Assembly: GCA_030038275.1 (NCBI GenBank)
Contig: JASHPG010000100.1
Location: forward strand, 1-64,000
Source: Candidatus Acidiferrales bacterium
GTDB lineage: Bacteria; Acidobacteriota; Terriglobia; Acidiferrales; UBA7541
DNA: 64,000 nt
Reading direction: 5' to 3'
Shown: piece by piece, positions 25,525 to 33,799 of the stretch
Numbering within the stretch: position 1 is the first letter of the stretch
Layout of the letters: every line of letters begins with the position of its first letter
Position numbers and translations under genes: made by a program
Notes under the pieces: model-generated
Database searches by the model: none
Seen by the model: only the letters and a program-made list of their open reading frames with translations
What the model was told of the DNA's origin: nothing

Positions 25525-25809
25525 TTGAACATTCGACGAGTAGTTTTAGACGTAGATAAGGCCATTTCTCGTCCCACTCTGTTAGAGATAGCCCGTGCAA
25601 TCGATTCGGTTGCTGGCGTTCACGGCCTGAACATAACCGTGACTGAGATCGACATAGAAACCGTCGGAACTGATGTCACGATCGAGGGGGAAAACCTCGA
25701 CGTCGACGCGTTGGTACACGCGATCGAATCCGCTGGGGCGGTTGTCCACAGCATAGATCAAGTCCTGGCAGGCAGCCAGATCGTTCAACAGGTACCTCGA
25801 AAACGATGA
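25525..25809 (+). CDS. DUF211 protein
   Basis: A 94-residue DUF211 protein beginning at TTG 25525-25527 (GGAGG four bases before): IRRVVLDVDKAISRPTLLE, GVHGLNITVTEIDIETVGTDVTIEG, then GAVVHSIDQVLAG. These are the conserved parts of a small ferredoxin-like fold family of unknown function, common in archaea. An upstream ATG at 25492 in frame is possible but lacks a good ribosome site. It overlaps the membrane protein gene downstream by four bases, a pairing I have seen elsewhere for DUF211. Confidence 0.85.
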   Translation: MNIRRVVLDVDKAISRPTLLEIARAIDSVAGVHGLNITVTEIDIETVGTDVTIEGENLDVDALVHAIESAGAVVHSIDQVLAGSQIVQQVPRKR

Positions 25810-26354
25810 GACTCATTCGGGAGAGCTTCCGTGGGAATGCACTGCTGTCCTCCGTAACCGGACTTACGGACGGAATTCTGACAGCGTTGACTCTCGCTGC
25901 CGGAGCTCTCGTCGCCCCCGGCGGTCATCCAGTGTCCGTTCGCCTCGCACTTCGGATTGCGGTAGCGGCCTTAGTTTCCGGCGCTTTTGTGTTCTACGTC
26001 GCTCAGTATTCTCATTTGCGCGGAGAGCTGGTTCGGCTCGAAAAGCAACTCTCAATGACGGAACATGGACGATTCGCAGCAAGCCATTTGGGACGGCAGG
26101 TCGCAGCAGAAGCATTCACAACGGCCACTGTGTCGAGCAGCGCCAGCTTTGTTGGAGCGTTAATTCCATTGTTGCTCGGAGCTTTGTTCCCTAGTTTCCG
26201 CTGGGCAGCAATAGTTGCCTCCATTGGTTCGCTAGGCATTTTAGGATCGGTTTTGGCTCGCGTCGTCCGTGGCAGCTTTTGGCGTTGGCCAGCCGTCCTC
26301 ATGGCAGGGGGCGTTGTGCTCTCTGTCTTAGGGGCCGCGCTTCATATCGTGTAA
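25806..26354 (+). CDS. VIT/CCC1-like membrane protein
   Basis: A 182-residue membrane protein of about five helices. The first has GLTDGILTALTLAAGALV, as in the Fe/Mn transporter family VIT1/CCC1, where the D/G-rich helix 1 lines the path. The long hydrophilic loop (HLRGELVRLEKQLSMTEHGR) matches the cytosolic metal-binding region in position, though it is shorter. The ATG overlaps the DUF211 stop by four bases, so both are made together. A metal-transport role fits the need for Mg/Mn balance around metal-fluoride inhibition, but substrate and direction are not known. Confidence 0.75.
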   Translation: MRLIRESFRGNALLSSVTGLTDGILTALTLAAGALVAPGGHPVSVRLALRIAVAALVSGAFVFYVAQYSHLRGELVRLEKQLSMTEHGRFAASHLGRQVAAEAFTTATVSSSASFVGALIPLLLGALFPSFRWAAIVASIGSLGILGSVLARVVRGSFWRWPAVLMAGGVVLSVLGAALHIV

Positions 26355-26370
26355 GTTGGGCAGGGTTGAC

Positions 26371-26958
26371 GTGGCTAAAGCGAGAAATGGCGCAGAACCT
26401 TCGTTCAAAGACGTAGCGCGTCTCCTCGAAAAAGGGAGTTGCGTGCTTTGCTCGCTTTTGAAGCGCTTCCAATCTGCGTGCATTCAAAATGCGAGCGCCG
26501 ACCGTGTTCAGCACCTCTGTAGCTTCCACACATGGGCGCTCGCGGGCGCAGCGAATACAGACGTAGCTGCTGGAATCTTTCTCCATGTTCTGGAATTAAG
26601 AGAAATGCGACTGGACATCGGGGGCGTTCCACGTTGCAGCCTGTGCGAGCAAATTGCCGAGGAAGAAGCTGAGCGTTCGAATGATTTCGTTCTGCTTCTT
26701 AAGAACGCGGAATTCCGCGCCTGGCTAGATCGGTATGGCGCCCTGTGCGTTCCACACGCGTCAAGGCTTCTGAAAAGGGTTCCGACTGGGGATCGGGCGG
26801 TCCTGACCTCTTTAGTTCAGAACACCGCGGCGCGATTGAAGGGAGAGCTACGCTGCTGTACTGGGCATCCCGAAGATCGGCGTTCAGCCTCGGCGCTCAG
26901 CCGGGCCGCTGAATACTTAGAGGGTCGACGGGGCTTAGCCATAAAGGACTGCCAATAG
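26371..26958 (+). CDS. Cys-rich DUF6062-like protein
   Basis: A 195-residue protein with CVLC, CSFHTWALAG, CSLC and CVPH: the full CxxC...CxxH...CxxC...CxxH order of a two-site zinc module. Its nearest relative in the window is the protein at 10218. The start is GTG at 26371 with AGGG six bases upstream. The frame runs up to a TTG at 26356. It closes the MutS-like operon 16 bases after the VIT-like gene. A charged C-terminal tail follows the second CxxH. Function unknown. Confidence 0.75.
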   Translation: MAKARNGAEPSFKDVARLLEKGSCVLCSLLKRFQSACIQNASADRVQHLCSFHTWALAGAANTDVAAGIFLHVLELREMRLDIGGVPRCSLCEQIAEEEAERSNDFVLLLKNAEFRAWLDRYGALCVPHASRLLKRVPTGDRAVLTSLVQNTAARLKGELRCCTGHPEDRRSASALSRAAEYLEGRRGLAIKDCQ

Positions 26959-27039
26959 CACTCAACTTGCAGCTTCGCTCCGCAGAGCCGTCCCCTTATA
27001 CCAAAATCGCTCAGGACCCGAGTACCTTGAAACACTGGA

Positions 27040-27432
27040 ATGCGTAGGTGGCGTAGGCAAGACGCAAATACATGCGCTTCCGGTCAGGTAGCAGTCGCTG
27101 TCATAACCGGGCGACCGCTGGAAGAAATTCTGGAGCGCGTAGGGCACGGTCATCAGGCCTCCACGCGTGAACTGGCCAGCGTACTTGAGTATTACGGTTA
27201 TCTTTGTCCTCGTCGCTGCGTCTCTGTGAAAGATCCCAGAAGTTTTCCCAAGCTTGCGATAGCACAGGTGCATTCTAACCGCTCATCTCACTGGCATTGG
27301 GTCGCAATCGAAGAAGGACGCATCTTTGACGGCGTTTGGGGCGATGCTTATGGGGTCGTCGATTGGCCTCACGATTTTCGCATTACGTCTTATCTTCCAG
27401 TCGATGACCTGTCTGCTCTTAATAGACCATAA
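27040..27432 (+). CDS. Hypothetical protein, C39-peptidase-like
   Basis: A 130-residue protein with DANTCASGQVAVAVITGRPLEE near the N-terminus (a Cys after DxNT as in C39-type cysteine peptidases), then a helical segment, and HWHWVAIEEGRIFDGVWG, a His-Trp strand-turn-strand as at the His of that fold. The match is to the general fold only. The start is not firm: ATG 27040 lacks a clear ribosome site. It is isolated between the MutS-like operon and the NUDIX remnant. It could also be a non-peptidase member of the fold. Confidence 0.5.
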   Translation: MRRWRRQDANTCASGQVAVAVITGRPLEEILERVGHGHQASTRELASVLEYYGYLCPRRCVSVKDPRSFPKLAIAQVHSNRSSHWHWVAIEEGRIFDGVWGDAYGVVDWPHDFRITSYLPVDDLSALNRP

Positions 27433-27453
27433 GCTCCGATGCGAATAGCTTGC

Positions 27454-27969
27454 TCAGGCACGTTGCAGTGTATGGTCTTGAATCCATTGGGCAAAGTCAG
27501 GATGCAAACGAAGGCTCTTCATCTCCTCTCGCGTAAACCATCCGGTCGCCTCTGTTTCTCGTACGCAGAACGCACGGAACGCCCGGTCAATGTCGGCGCT
27601 TACCACATAGCATTTCCAACCGCGGCCGCATTCCCGAACTTCGATGCCGGCGACCCGAATCGGTGGAAGTGGTCCAACCCTTCTTCAGCCTCCCTGCGAG
27701 CCGCCAACTCCGGCGATTCTCCGGCTCGTATGGCACCGCCGGGTATGCCCCATGTGCCGCCACGATCCACTGAATAGGCCCGCTGCCGGAGGAAGGTAAA
27801 TAGGTTCCCCGGCTGGCGAGACAAATCGAAGCAAGAGGCCAGCGCCGCCATGAGTGCCCCAGTGCACATGATCTTTTTCGCAGAAGGTCCAGCGATCCGA
27901 GGCCGGTCCTCTATTCGACACCGGCCTCGATACACACTGATGTGATGAGGTGCCAATCGGTTTTTCCAC
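27454..27969 (-). pseudogene. NUDIX hydrolase gene with two frameshifts
   Basis: Three pieces of one NUDIX protein lie in order on this strand: HVHWGTHGGAGLLLRFV in one frame (about 27780-27890), QRAYSVDRGGTWGIPGGAIR with the start of the NUDIX box, ending RREAEE, in the next frame (about 27690-27785), and VGPLPPIRVAGIEV... through ATGWFTREEM to a TGA at 27454-27456 in the first frame again. The first and third pieces share a frame, so the middle needs an extra base and then a missing base. Either a recent pseudogene or two assembly/sequencing errors in this stretch. The family is the MutT-like group with a His-Trp-Gly N-terminus. No single long frame exists. Confidence 0.72.
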
Positions 27970-28199
27970 GGTGACTTACTTCAATCGCTCGCGGAGATTG
28001 ATAATATCCAGGTTAAGCGATTCGACATCTCCAATTCGCTGCATCGCAGGCTTTTCCCCCAAGATTTCTCGTCGGGTGAACTACCCCGCGGCTGAATTTT
28101 CAGCAACACATGCATGCACGCGGGCATCTTTCTTTATGAGGGCCCCGCCCACTCCAATCACGCACTTTCACGCCAACCACAATCGCAAGGAGAAACGGA

Positions 28200-28784
28200 A
28201 TGAAGCGCTTCCTGCTCATAATTGCTGCACTGCTCGCAACCGTCTGGGCGGCGCCAGTCGCTTTGGCCCAGCACGTGGAGATCGGAGTTTACGGAGACTA
28301 CGTGCACCTTGGATCCATCGACACGAACATGGCCGGTGTCGGCGGTCGCATTGGATTCAACGTCATTCATTCGGTGATGTTCGAAGCACAAATGAGCTAC
28401 GACTTCGATCAGACGTTCCGCGAAGGATTCACTTCCACCGGCAGCGGCGGTTCCCTCAACTTCACCAACTCAGGCCTGAAGGTCCTCACAGGTTTGTTTG
28501 GGCCGAAAATTCAGACGCCGGGCCCCGTAAAATTCTTCGTTACTGTGAAGGGTGGGTTTATTCACTTTGCGCTTTCGCCCGCGCCTGGATCGCCCGGGCA
28601 GTTCACGAGCGCTTTTGAAAATCTCCGCGCCAACAATGTTGACGGTATGCTTTACCCCGGCGCTGGGCTTGAAGCCAGCATTGGGCCCGTTGGGCTTCGA
28701 CTCGATGTCGGCGACGACATCTATTTCACCAATCGCGCCTACCACAACCTCGCCATCCAGTTCGGTCCGGTGATTCACTTCTAG
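28200..28784 (+). CDS. Outer-membrane beta-barrel protein
   Basis: A 194-residue protein with a Sec signal peptide (LLIIAALLATVWAAPVALA, cleavage after ALA). The mature part is an alternation of short amphipathic strands with many Gly/Ser/Thr, ending NLAIQFGPVIHF with the C-terminal Phe used by the BAM machinery. It resembles small OmpA-like or OmpX-like barrels. The ATG is preceded by AAGGAGAAACGGA, a strong ribosome site. It stands alone between the NUDIX remnant and the convergent FMN reductase gene. No periplasmic OmpA domain follows. Confidence 0.85.
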   Translation: MKRFLLIIAALLATVWAAPVALAQHVEIGVYGDYVHLGSIDTNMAGVGGRIGFNVIHSVMFEAQMSYDFDQTFREGFTSTGSGGSLNFTNSGLKVLTGLFGPKIQTPGPVKFFVTVKGGFIHFALSPAPGSPGQFTSAFENLRANNVDGMLYPGAGLEASIGPVGLRLDVGDDIYFTNRAYHNLAIQFGPVIHF

Positions 28785-28800
28785 GTTGGCCCCTATGGGT

Positions 28801-29421
28801 CTATGAACTTCGCGAGCTTCGCTTCTCCATCGCGGCGTGGCGGCCGGCGAAATCCACCACCTGCTGGCCTACCGTGTTGAGCGCGTTCGCCGCCTTGACA
28901 TCGGTGCAGTTTCCGTGCGCGTCGAAGATTGGCTCTACGGTATTCAACGCCGCGCCCAACGGCGTCGGCCATCCCCGCAGCGCATGGACGATTGCCCGCA
29001 ACGCGTGCAACGTTGTCACCGCTGCTTGCCAGCCCGCCGCCGTGACCACGATGCCCACGGCCCGCCCATCCAGATAACTTTGCTCGTCGCCTCTGAGGTC
29101 TTCCAGTAGATCGAGCGCGTTCTTCACCAGGCCCGAAACGCCGCCATGATATCCCGGACTTGCGACGATCAACCCATCCGCCCGCCGCACCATTTGCACC
29201 AACTCCTGCTGTTCCTCACTGCGCGTTTGGTGTTCCGGCGCGAAATGCGGCAGGCGCACCAGAAACGGTCCGCTGAAGCAATGGACGGCCGCACCCGCAT
29301 CTTCCGCGGCGCGCAGAGCCAATCGCAGAGCGCGGTCCGTTGACGACGGCGTGCGCGTCGTGCCGCCGATCCCCACTATCAGCGGCTTATCCGATTTCTC
29401 GTTGCGAAAGTCGCTTGTCAT
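28801..29421 (-). CDS. NADPH-dependent FMN reductase-like flavoprotein
   Basis: A 206-residue flavodoxin-like protein: VGIGGTTRTPSSTDRAL is the phosphate-binding loop, LIVASPGYHGGVSGLVKNALDLLEDL the conserved FMN-ring and dimer loop of the family, with RAVGIVVTAAGWQ near the third strand. Such enzymes move electrons from NAD(P)H to FMN. The ATG is at 29419-29421. It may be distal in the biotin operon, since it follows bioA on the same strand by 26 bases. Relation to biotin synthesis is not evident. A reductant for the biotin synthase iron-sulfur centre is one possibility, unproved. Confidence 0.85.
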   Translation of the reverse strand: MTSDFRNEKSDKPLIVGIGGTTRTPSSTDRALRLALRAAEDAGAAVHCFSGPFLVRLPHFAPEHQTRSEEQQELVQMVRRADGLIVASPGYHGGVSGLVKNALDLLEDLRGDEQSYLDGRAVGIVVTAAGWQAAVTTLHALRAIVHALRGWPTPLGAALNTVEPIFDAHGNCTDVKAANALNTVGQQVVDFAGRHAAMEKRSSRSS

Positions 29422-29447
29422 TGAACCTTCTCGCGTCCGCTGGCCGG

Positions 29448-30770
29448 TCAGCTTCCGCCTGGCGCTATCGTCGATCCGGCGCAGAAATCCAGAGCTTCAG
29501 CAATGCGGTCGTGAATGAAATTCAGCTCGGCAGAGGTAATCACATAAGGCGGCAAAATGTAAATCACATTTCCGAGCGGCCGCAGCAGCACGCCGCGGTC
29601 GATAAAGAAGTTGTACAGCTTCGGTCGCAGCTTGGAAAAATAGCCGGGGTCTTCCGCTTTCAGCTCGATAGCGGCCACCGTTCCGATCGAACGCACGTCG
29701 CCCACCGCCGGATGCTCGCGGACGGCCGCCAATCGCTCGCGGTGAATTTCGGCAATCGAAGCGATCCGCTCGAAAGCCGGCTCGCTTTTGAAAATCTTCA
29801 AACTCGCAACCGCCGCCGCGGCCGCGATCGGATTCCCTGTGTAGGAATGCCCGTGATAGAACGTGCGCGACGATTCCTCGCCCTGAAACGCCGCATGAAT
29901 CTCGTCCGTGCAAACGGTCGCGGCCATCGGCAGCACGCCGCCCGTCAGCCCCTTGGATATGCACATCAAGTCGGGAACCACGCCCGCAATTTCACCCGCA
30001 AACATGCGCCCGCATCGACCGAACCCCGTCAGCACTTCATCATCGATCAGCAGGACGCCAAAATCCGTGCACATCTGCCGCACGCGCTGCAAAAATTCCA
30101 CCGGATGGACGATCATTCCGCCTGCGCCTTGCAGCAGCGGCTCGACAATCACAGCCGCAATTTCGTTGTGTTTTTCTTCGAGCAAGCGCCGCAGCTTCTC
30201 GGTGCAATCGACGTGGCACGTTGCGCGCACTTTTCCTACCGGGCAGCGATAGCAGTACGCCGAATACACTCGATGTATGGGAAACAGCAGGCTCGTGAAC
30301 GACTCCGTAAATCCCGAATCGTCGCCCACGGACATCGCGCCCACCGTGTCGCCGTGATACGCGTGCTCCAGCGCGACGATCCCTGCCTTTTCCGGCCTGC
30401 CGGTGTTCTTCCAATATTGCACGGCTATCTTCAGCGCCACTTCCACCGCCGTCGAGCCGTCGTCCGAGAAAAAAATATGCTTGAGTTCCGGCGGAAGCAC
30501 TGTTCGCAAACGCGTCGCGAGCTCTTCCACAGTGTCGTTCGTGAATCCCGCCAGCAGCACATGGTCGATTCGGGCCGCCTGTTCCGCAATCGCTGCCACG
30601 ATTGCCGGATGCCCGTGCCCGTGCAAATTCACCCACCAGGATGAAATCCCGTCGATGATTCGCCGCCCGTCCTCCGTGTGGAGATACACTCCTTCGGCCC
30701 TCTTCACGTGAATCGGCAGCGGATCGGCCGCGGGCGTGAACGGATGCCAAATCTGCAGCTTCGATTTCAT
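29448..30770 (-). CDS. bioA: Adenosylmethionine-8-amino-7-oxononanoate aminotransferase
   Basis: A 440-residue class III PLP aminotransferase making 7,8-diaminononanoate from 8-amino-7-oxononanoate. It has WHPFTPAADPLPI at the N-terminus, DGISSWWVNLHGHGHP, FSDDGSTAVEVALKIAVQYW, ALEHAYHGDTVGAMSVG, LLIDDEVLTGFGRCG, and CISKGLTGG with the PLP lysine, as BioA does. I choose ATG 30768-30770. A GTG at 30786-30788 overlaps the bioD stop and is possible. The gene is third or fourth in a minus-strand bioB-F-D-A order and overlaps or abuts its neighbours. Confidence 0.97.
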   Translation of the reverse strand: MKSKLQIWHPFTPAADPLPIHVKRAEGVYLHTEDGRRIIDGISSWWVNLHGHGHPAIVAAIAEQAARIDHVLLAGFTNDTVEELATRLRTVLPPELKHIFFSDDGSTAVEVALKIAVQYWKNTGRPEKAGIVALEHAYHGDTVGAMSVGDDSGFTESFTSLLFPIHRVYSAYCYRCPVGKVRATCHVDCTEKLRRLLEEKHNEIAAVIVEPLLQGAGGMIVHPVEFLQRVRQMCTDFGVLLIDDEVLTGFGRCGRMFAGEIAGVVPDLMCISKGLTGGVLPMAATVCTDEIHAAFQGEESSRTFYHGHSYTGNPIAAAAAVASLKIFKSEPAFERIASIAEIHRERLAAVREHPAVGDVRSIGTVAAIELKAEDPGYFSKLRPKLYNFFIDRGVLLRPLGNVIYILPPYVITSAELNFIHDRIAEALDFCAGSTIAPGGS

Positions 30771-30784
30771 CGCTGGGCCTGAAC

Positions 30785-31420
30785 TCACGATTCAAAAGCC
30801 TTTCGGTCGAAGTGCTTCCTATACGCGCACAGCAGCATGCGCCGGTCGATCTTCTTCAGGAACGGCAGCCATCCAATCACGCCGATGTCTCCATAATGTT
30901 CGATTGCTTTGCGGTTCTCCAAGTTTGGCTTGCCCACCAAAATCACGCCTCGGATTTCCAACCGCGCCGCGCGTAAAGCCGCAAGCGACAGCAGCGTGTG
31001 ATTGATTGTCCCAAGCGACGTCCGCGAAACCAGCAGTACCGGAAAACCCAAATGCCGCATCAAGTCGGTCATCAATTGCGTACGATTGATGGGCACCAAC
31101 GCGCCGCCGGCGCCCTCCGCAATCAACGCCTCCTTTGCGGGAATTTCAGGCGCCTTGATTTTGCGTAATTCGATTCGCGCGCCGGCCAACCGCGCCGCCA
31201 AATGAGGCGAAACCGGCGGCGAAAAAATGTAGGTCTCGCGCACCGTCCGGCTGCGCGGCATTTCCGCCAGCTGCATCACGGTGTTTCGATCCGTCCCGTC
31301 GCGCGACCCCGTCTGGATCGGCTTCCAGTAAATCGCGTCAAGCGCCGTGCAGAGTAGCGCCGACACCGCGGTTTTTCCTACGCCGGTGTCCGTTCCGGTG
31401 ACGAAAAACCGCTCAGCCAT
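30785..31420 (-). CDS. bioD: Dethiobiotin synthetase
   Basis: A 211-residue P-loop carboxylase: GTDTGVGKTAVSALL (P-loop), WKPIQTG, AEGAGGALVPI and ETYIFSPPVSPHLAAR are the family motifs. It makes dethiobiotin from diaminononanoate, CO2 and ATP. The ATG overlaps the bioF stop by eight bases and its own stop touches bioA. Length is slightly short of the usual 220-230 but nothing essential is missing. Confidence 0.96.
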   Translation of the reverse strand: MAERFFVTGTDTGVGKTAVSALLCTALDAIYWKPIQTGSRDGTDRNTVMQLAEMPRSRTVRETYIFSPPVSPHLAARLAGARIELRKIKAPEIPAKEALIAEGAGGALVPINRTQLMTDLMRHLGFPVLLVSRTSLGTINHTLLSLAALRAARLEIRGVILVGKPNLENRKAIEHYGDIGVIGWLPFLKKIDRRMLLCAYRKHFDRKAFES

Positions 31421-32606
31421 TTGCCGCGCCGGCGCTGCGGATCTGCGCCGCGGATGCGCACGCCGCGCACAGCACGTCCGCCAGCCACCCGATCTGCTCG
31501 GTCGTGATGCTGCTTGTCAGCGAGATGCGAATCCGCGCCGTTCCGGCTGGCACCGTGGGCGGACGAATCGCCTTCGCCGCGAATCCGGCGCGTTGCAATT
31601 CGCTCGCGGCGTGCAGTGCCGCCTCGTTGGTTCCCAAAATCACCGGGATGATGTGAGTCGAGCTCTCGTCGCAGTTGATCCCCTCGTCTGTCAAACGAGT
31701 GCGCAACTCCTTTGCGATCTCGCGCAAGTGAACTCGCTCTCGATCCGCCGCGCGCGCCAAAGCCACCGCCGCGCGAATCTGCCCCGCGAAATATGGAGGC
31801 ATCGCCGTGCTGAAAATAAACGTCCGCGCGCGATTGATCAGAAAATCCTTCAGCGCGCGGCTTCCGCAAACGAACGCCCCAGCGCTTGCTAGCGCCTTCC
31901 CGCACGTGTGGACGATCGCCAGCGCCTCGCGCTCGATTCCCAGTTCCGCGGCCACGCCGCGCCCCTGCGGTCCGCGCACGCCGGTCGCGTGAGCCTCGTC
32001 AATCGCCAGCGCTGCTCCGTATTTTTCGCTGAGCCGCAGCATTTCCGCGAGCGGAGCCACGTCGCCTTCCATGCTGAACACGCTTTCCGTCACGATCACC
32101 GGCGCTCCCGCGCTTGTCGCGTGCTCGCGCAACGCTGCTTCCAAAAACGCGAGATCGCGGTGAGGAAAGACAACTTTGCTCGCGCTTGAAAGCCGCATGC
32201 CATCGATCAAGCTAGCGTGGTTGCGCGCGTCGGAAAACACCACGTCGCCTGGCCGCGGCAGGGAACTGAGCAGCCCAATATTTGCCGCGTAACCGGAGCC
32301 GAAGTAGAGCGCCGCTTCGGTTCCCGCGAACTCGGCGAACTCCGCCTCCAACTCCTCGAATTCGCGCGCGTTCCCGGATAGCAGCCGAGATCCCGTCCCG
32401 CCTACACGTTCCGCGCGCGCAACCGATTCCGCCACCGCCGCTTTGAGTCGTGGATCGCGTGCCAGCCCAAGATAATCGTTTGACGAAAGGTCGATGCCTA
32501 GTGGAATATCGAGCGTGCGAAACTGCGAAATTTCCGTTAGCGAATCCAGATCGCGTGCGATTCGCTGCTGCATTGCCCCGCCGCGATTCGCGCCGTCGCC
32601 GCGCAT
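31413..32606 (-). CDS. bioF: 8-Amino-7-oxononanoate synthase
   Basis: A 397-residue alpha-oxoamine synthase: LSSNDYLGLARDP, GSGYAANIGLLSSLP, SDARNHASLIDGMRLS, AIDEAHATGVRGPQGRG and HTCGKALASAGAFVCGS carrying the PLP lysine. It joins pimeloyl thioester with alanine. The start is uncertain: GTG 32615, ATG 32606 (just after the bioB stop) and ATG 32573 are all in frame. I use 32606. It overlaps bioD downstream by eight bases. Confidence 0.95.
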   Translation of the reverse strand: MRGDGANRGGAMQQRIARDLDSLTEISQFRTLDIPLGIDLSSNDYLGLARDPRLKAAVAESVARAERVGGTGSRLLSGNAREFEELEAEFAEFAGTEAALYFGSGYAANIGLLSSLPRPGDVVFSDARNHASLIDGMRLSSASKVVFPHRDLAFLEAALREHATSAGAPVIVTESVFSMEGDVAPLAEMLRLSEKYGAALAIDEAHATGVRGPQGRGVAAELGIEREALAIVHTCGKALASAGAFVCGSRALKDFLINRARTFIFSTAMPPYFAGQIRAAVALARAADRERVHLREIAKELRTRLTDEGINCDESSTHIIPVILGTNEAALHAASELQRAGFAAKAIRPPTVPAGTARIRISLTSSITTEQIGWLADVLCAACASAAQIRSAGAANG

Positions 32607-32607
32607 T

Positions 32608-33561
32608 TCAGGCACGCTGTAGAGCCCTCATGCCCAGCGTTTCGAATAGCCGCGCGTCATCGTCCTTGTCCGGGTTGGGAGTGGTCAGCAACTTTTCTCC
32701 GGTGAATATCGAATTTGCTCCGGCAAGAAAACACAGCGCCACCGCCTCCGCCGACATCTGCCTTCGCCCCGCCGCCAACCGCACCATCGACGCAGGCATC
32801 AGGACTCGCGCTGTCGCGATCGTCCGCACCATGATTAGCGGATCGAGTTCCTCGGCGTTCGCGAGCGGCGTGCCTTCGCTGCGCACCAGCATGTTGATCG
32901 GAACGCTTTCCGGGTGCGGATCGAGCCGCGCGAGTTGTTCGAGCAGTCCGGCGCGATCTTCGTCGCTCTCCCCCATTCCCAGAATTCCGCCGCTGCAAAC
33001 CGTGATTCCTGCCTTGCGCACGTACCCGATCGTCCGCAGCCGGTCCTCATAGACGCGCGTCGTGACGATCTCGCCGTAAAATTCCGGCGACGTATCCAAA
33101 TTGTGGTTGTACGCCGTCAGCCCCGCGTCTTTCAGCCGCTGCGCCTGCGTTTCCGTCAGCATTCCCAGCGTGCAGCAAACTTCCATGTCGAGCGCCGCCA
33201 CGCCGCGCACCATTTCCAGCACGCTGTCGAATTCTTTTCCGTCGTTCACCTGCCGCCACGCCGCGCCCATGCAGAATCGCGTCGCTCCTTCGGATTTCGC
33301 CTGCCGCGCCGCCGCCAGCACCTCGCTTGGATTCATCAGCGGCTCGCGTTCCACATGCGTCTTATAGTGCGCGCTCTGCGAACAATAGGCGCAATCCTCC
33401 GGGCATCCGCCCGTTTTGATCGAAAGCAGCCGGCACATCTGCACTTCATCCGCGCGATGAAATTCGCGGTGAGCCAGTTGCGCGCGAAAGATCAGCTCCG
33501 GCAGCGGCAGCCGGTAAATCGCGCGAATCTCCTCGCGCGTCCAATCGTGGCGTGGATTCAT
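32608..33561 (-). CDS. bioB: Biotin synthase
   Basis: A 317-residue radical SAM enzyme with CPEDCAYC (three Cys of the 4Fe-4S centre) following TGG, then [32 protein letters not shown], and [11 protein letters not shown]-like [11 protein letters not shown]. It inserts sulfur into dethiobiotin. The ATG at 33559-33561 has GAGGGA upstream. The first bases of the gene are the head of the bio operon. The 235 bases up to the methyltransferase gene at 33800 hold its promoter, but I see no BirA operator with confidence. Confidence 0.97.
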   Translation of the reverse strand: MNPRHDWTREEIRAIYRLPLPELIFRAQLAHREFHRADEVQMCRLLSIKTGGCPEDCAYCSQSAHYKTHVEREPLMNPSEVLAAARQAKSEGATRFCMGAAWRQVNDGKEFDSVLEMVRGVAALDMEVCCTLGMLTETQAQRLKDAGLTAYNHNLDTSPEFYGEIVTTRVYEDRLRTIGYVRKAGITVCSGGILGMGESDEDRAGLLEQLARLDPHPESVPINMLVRSEGTPLANAEELDPLIMVRTIATARVLMPASMVRLAAGRRQMSAEAVALCFLAGANSIFTGEKLLTTPNPDKDDDARLFETLGMRALQRA

Positions 33562-33799
33562 CAATAGCGTCCCTCTTTGGCAGCCTCAAAGATATCAAAA
33601 TCCGAATCGATCCACGCGCAAATCTGGTGCTCGGTGCCGCACGCTTCAGAGCTGCGCGCGATGGGTCACTTTGGATTTTGATCGTGGCACAGGCAGTCGA
33701 AATTCAAGCCGACCCACAATCGTTTTTTGCGCAATCGCTCCTGCTTTGGTCTAGCATGTCCGCCGGGCCCACGAATATCAGCCTTTCGGAAGGTAAAAA

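Noticed and set aside
29340-30644. Long plus-strand frame of 434 codons
   Set aside because: It is antisense to bioA, is Arg/His-rich without family motifs, and is a codon-bias shadow.
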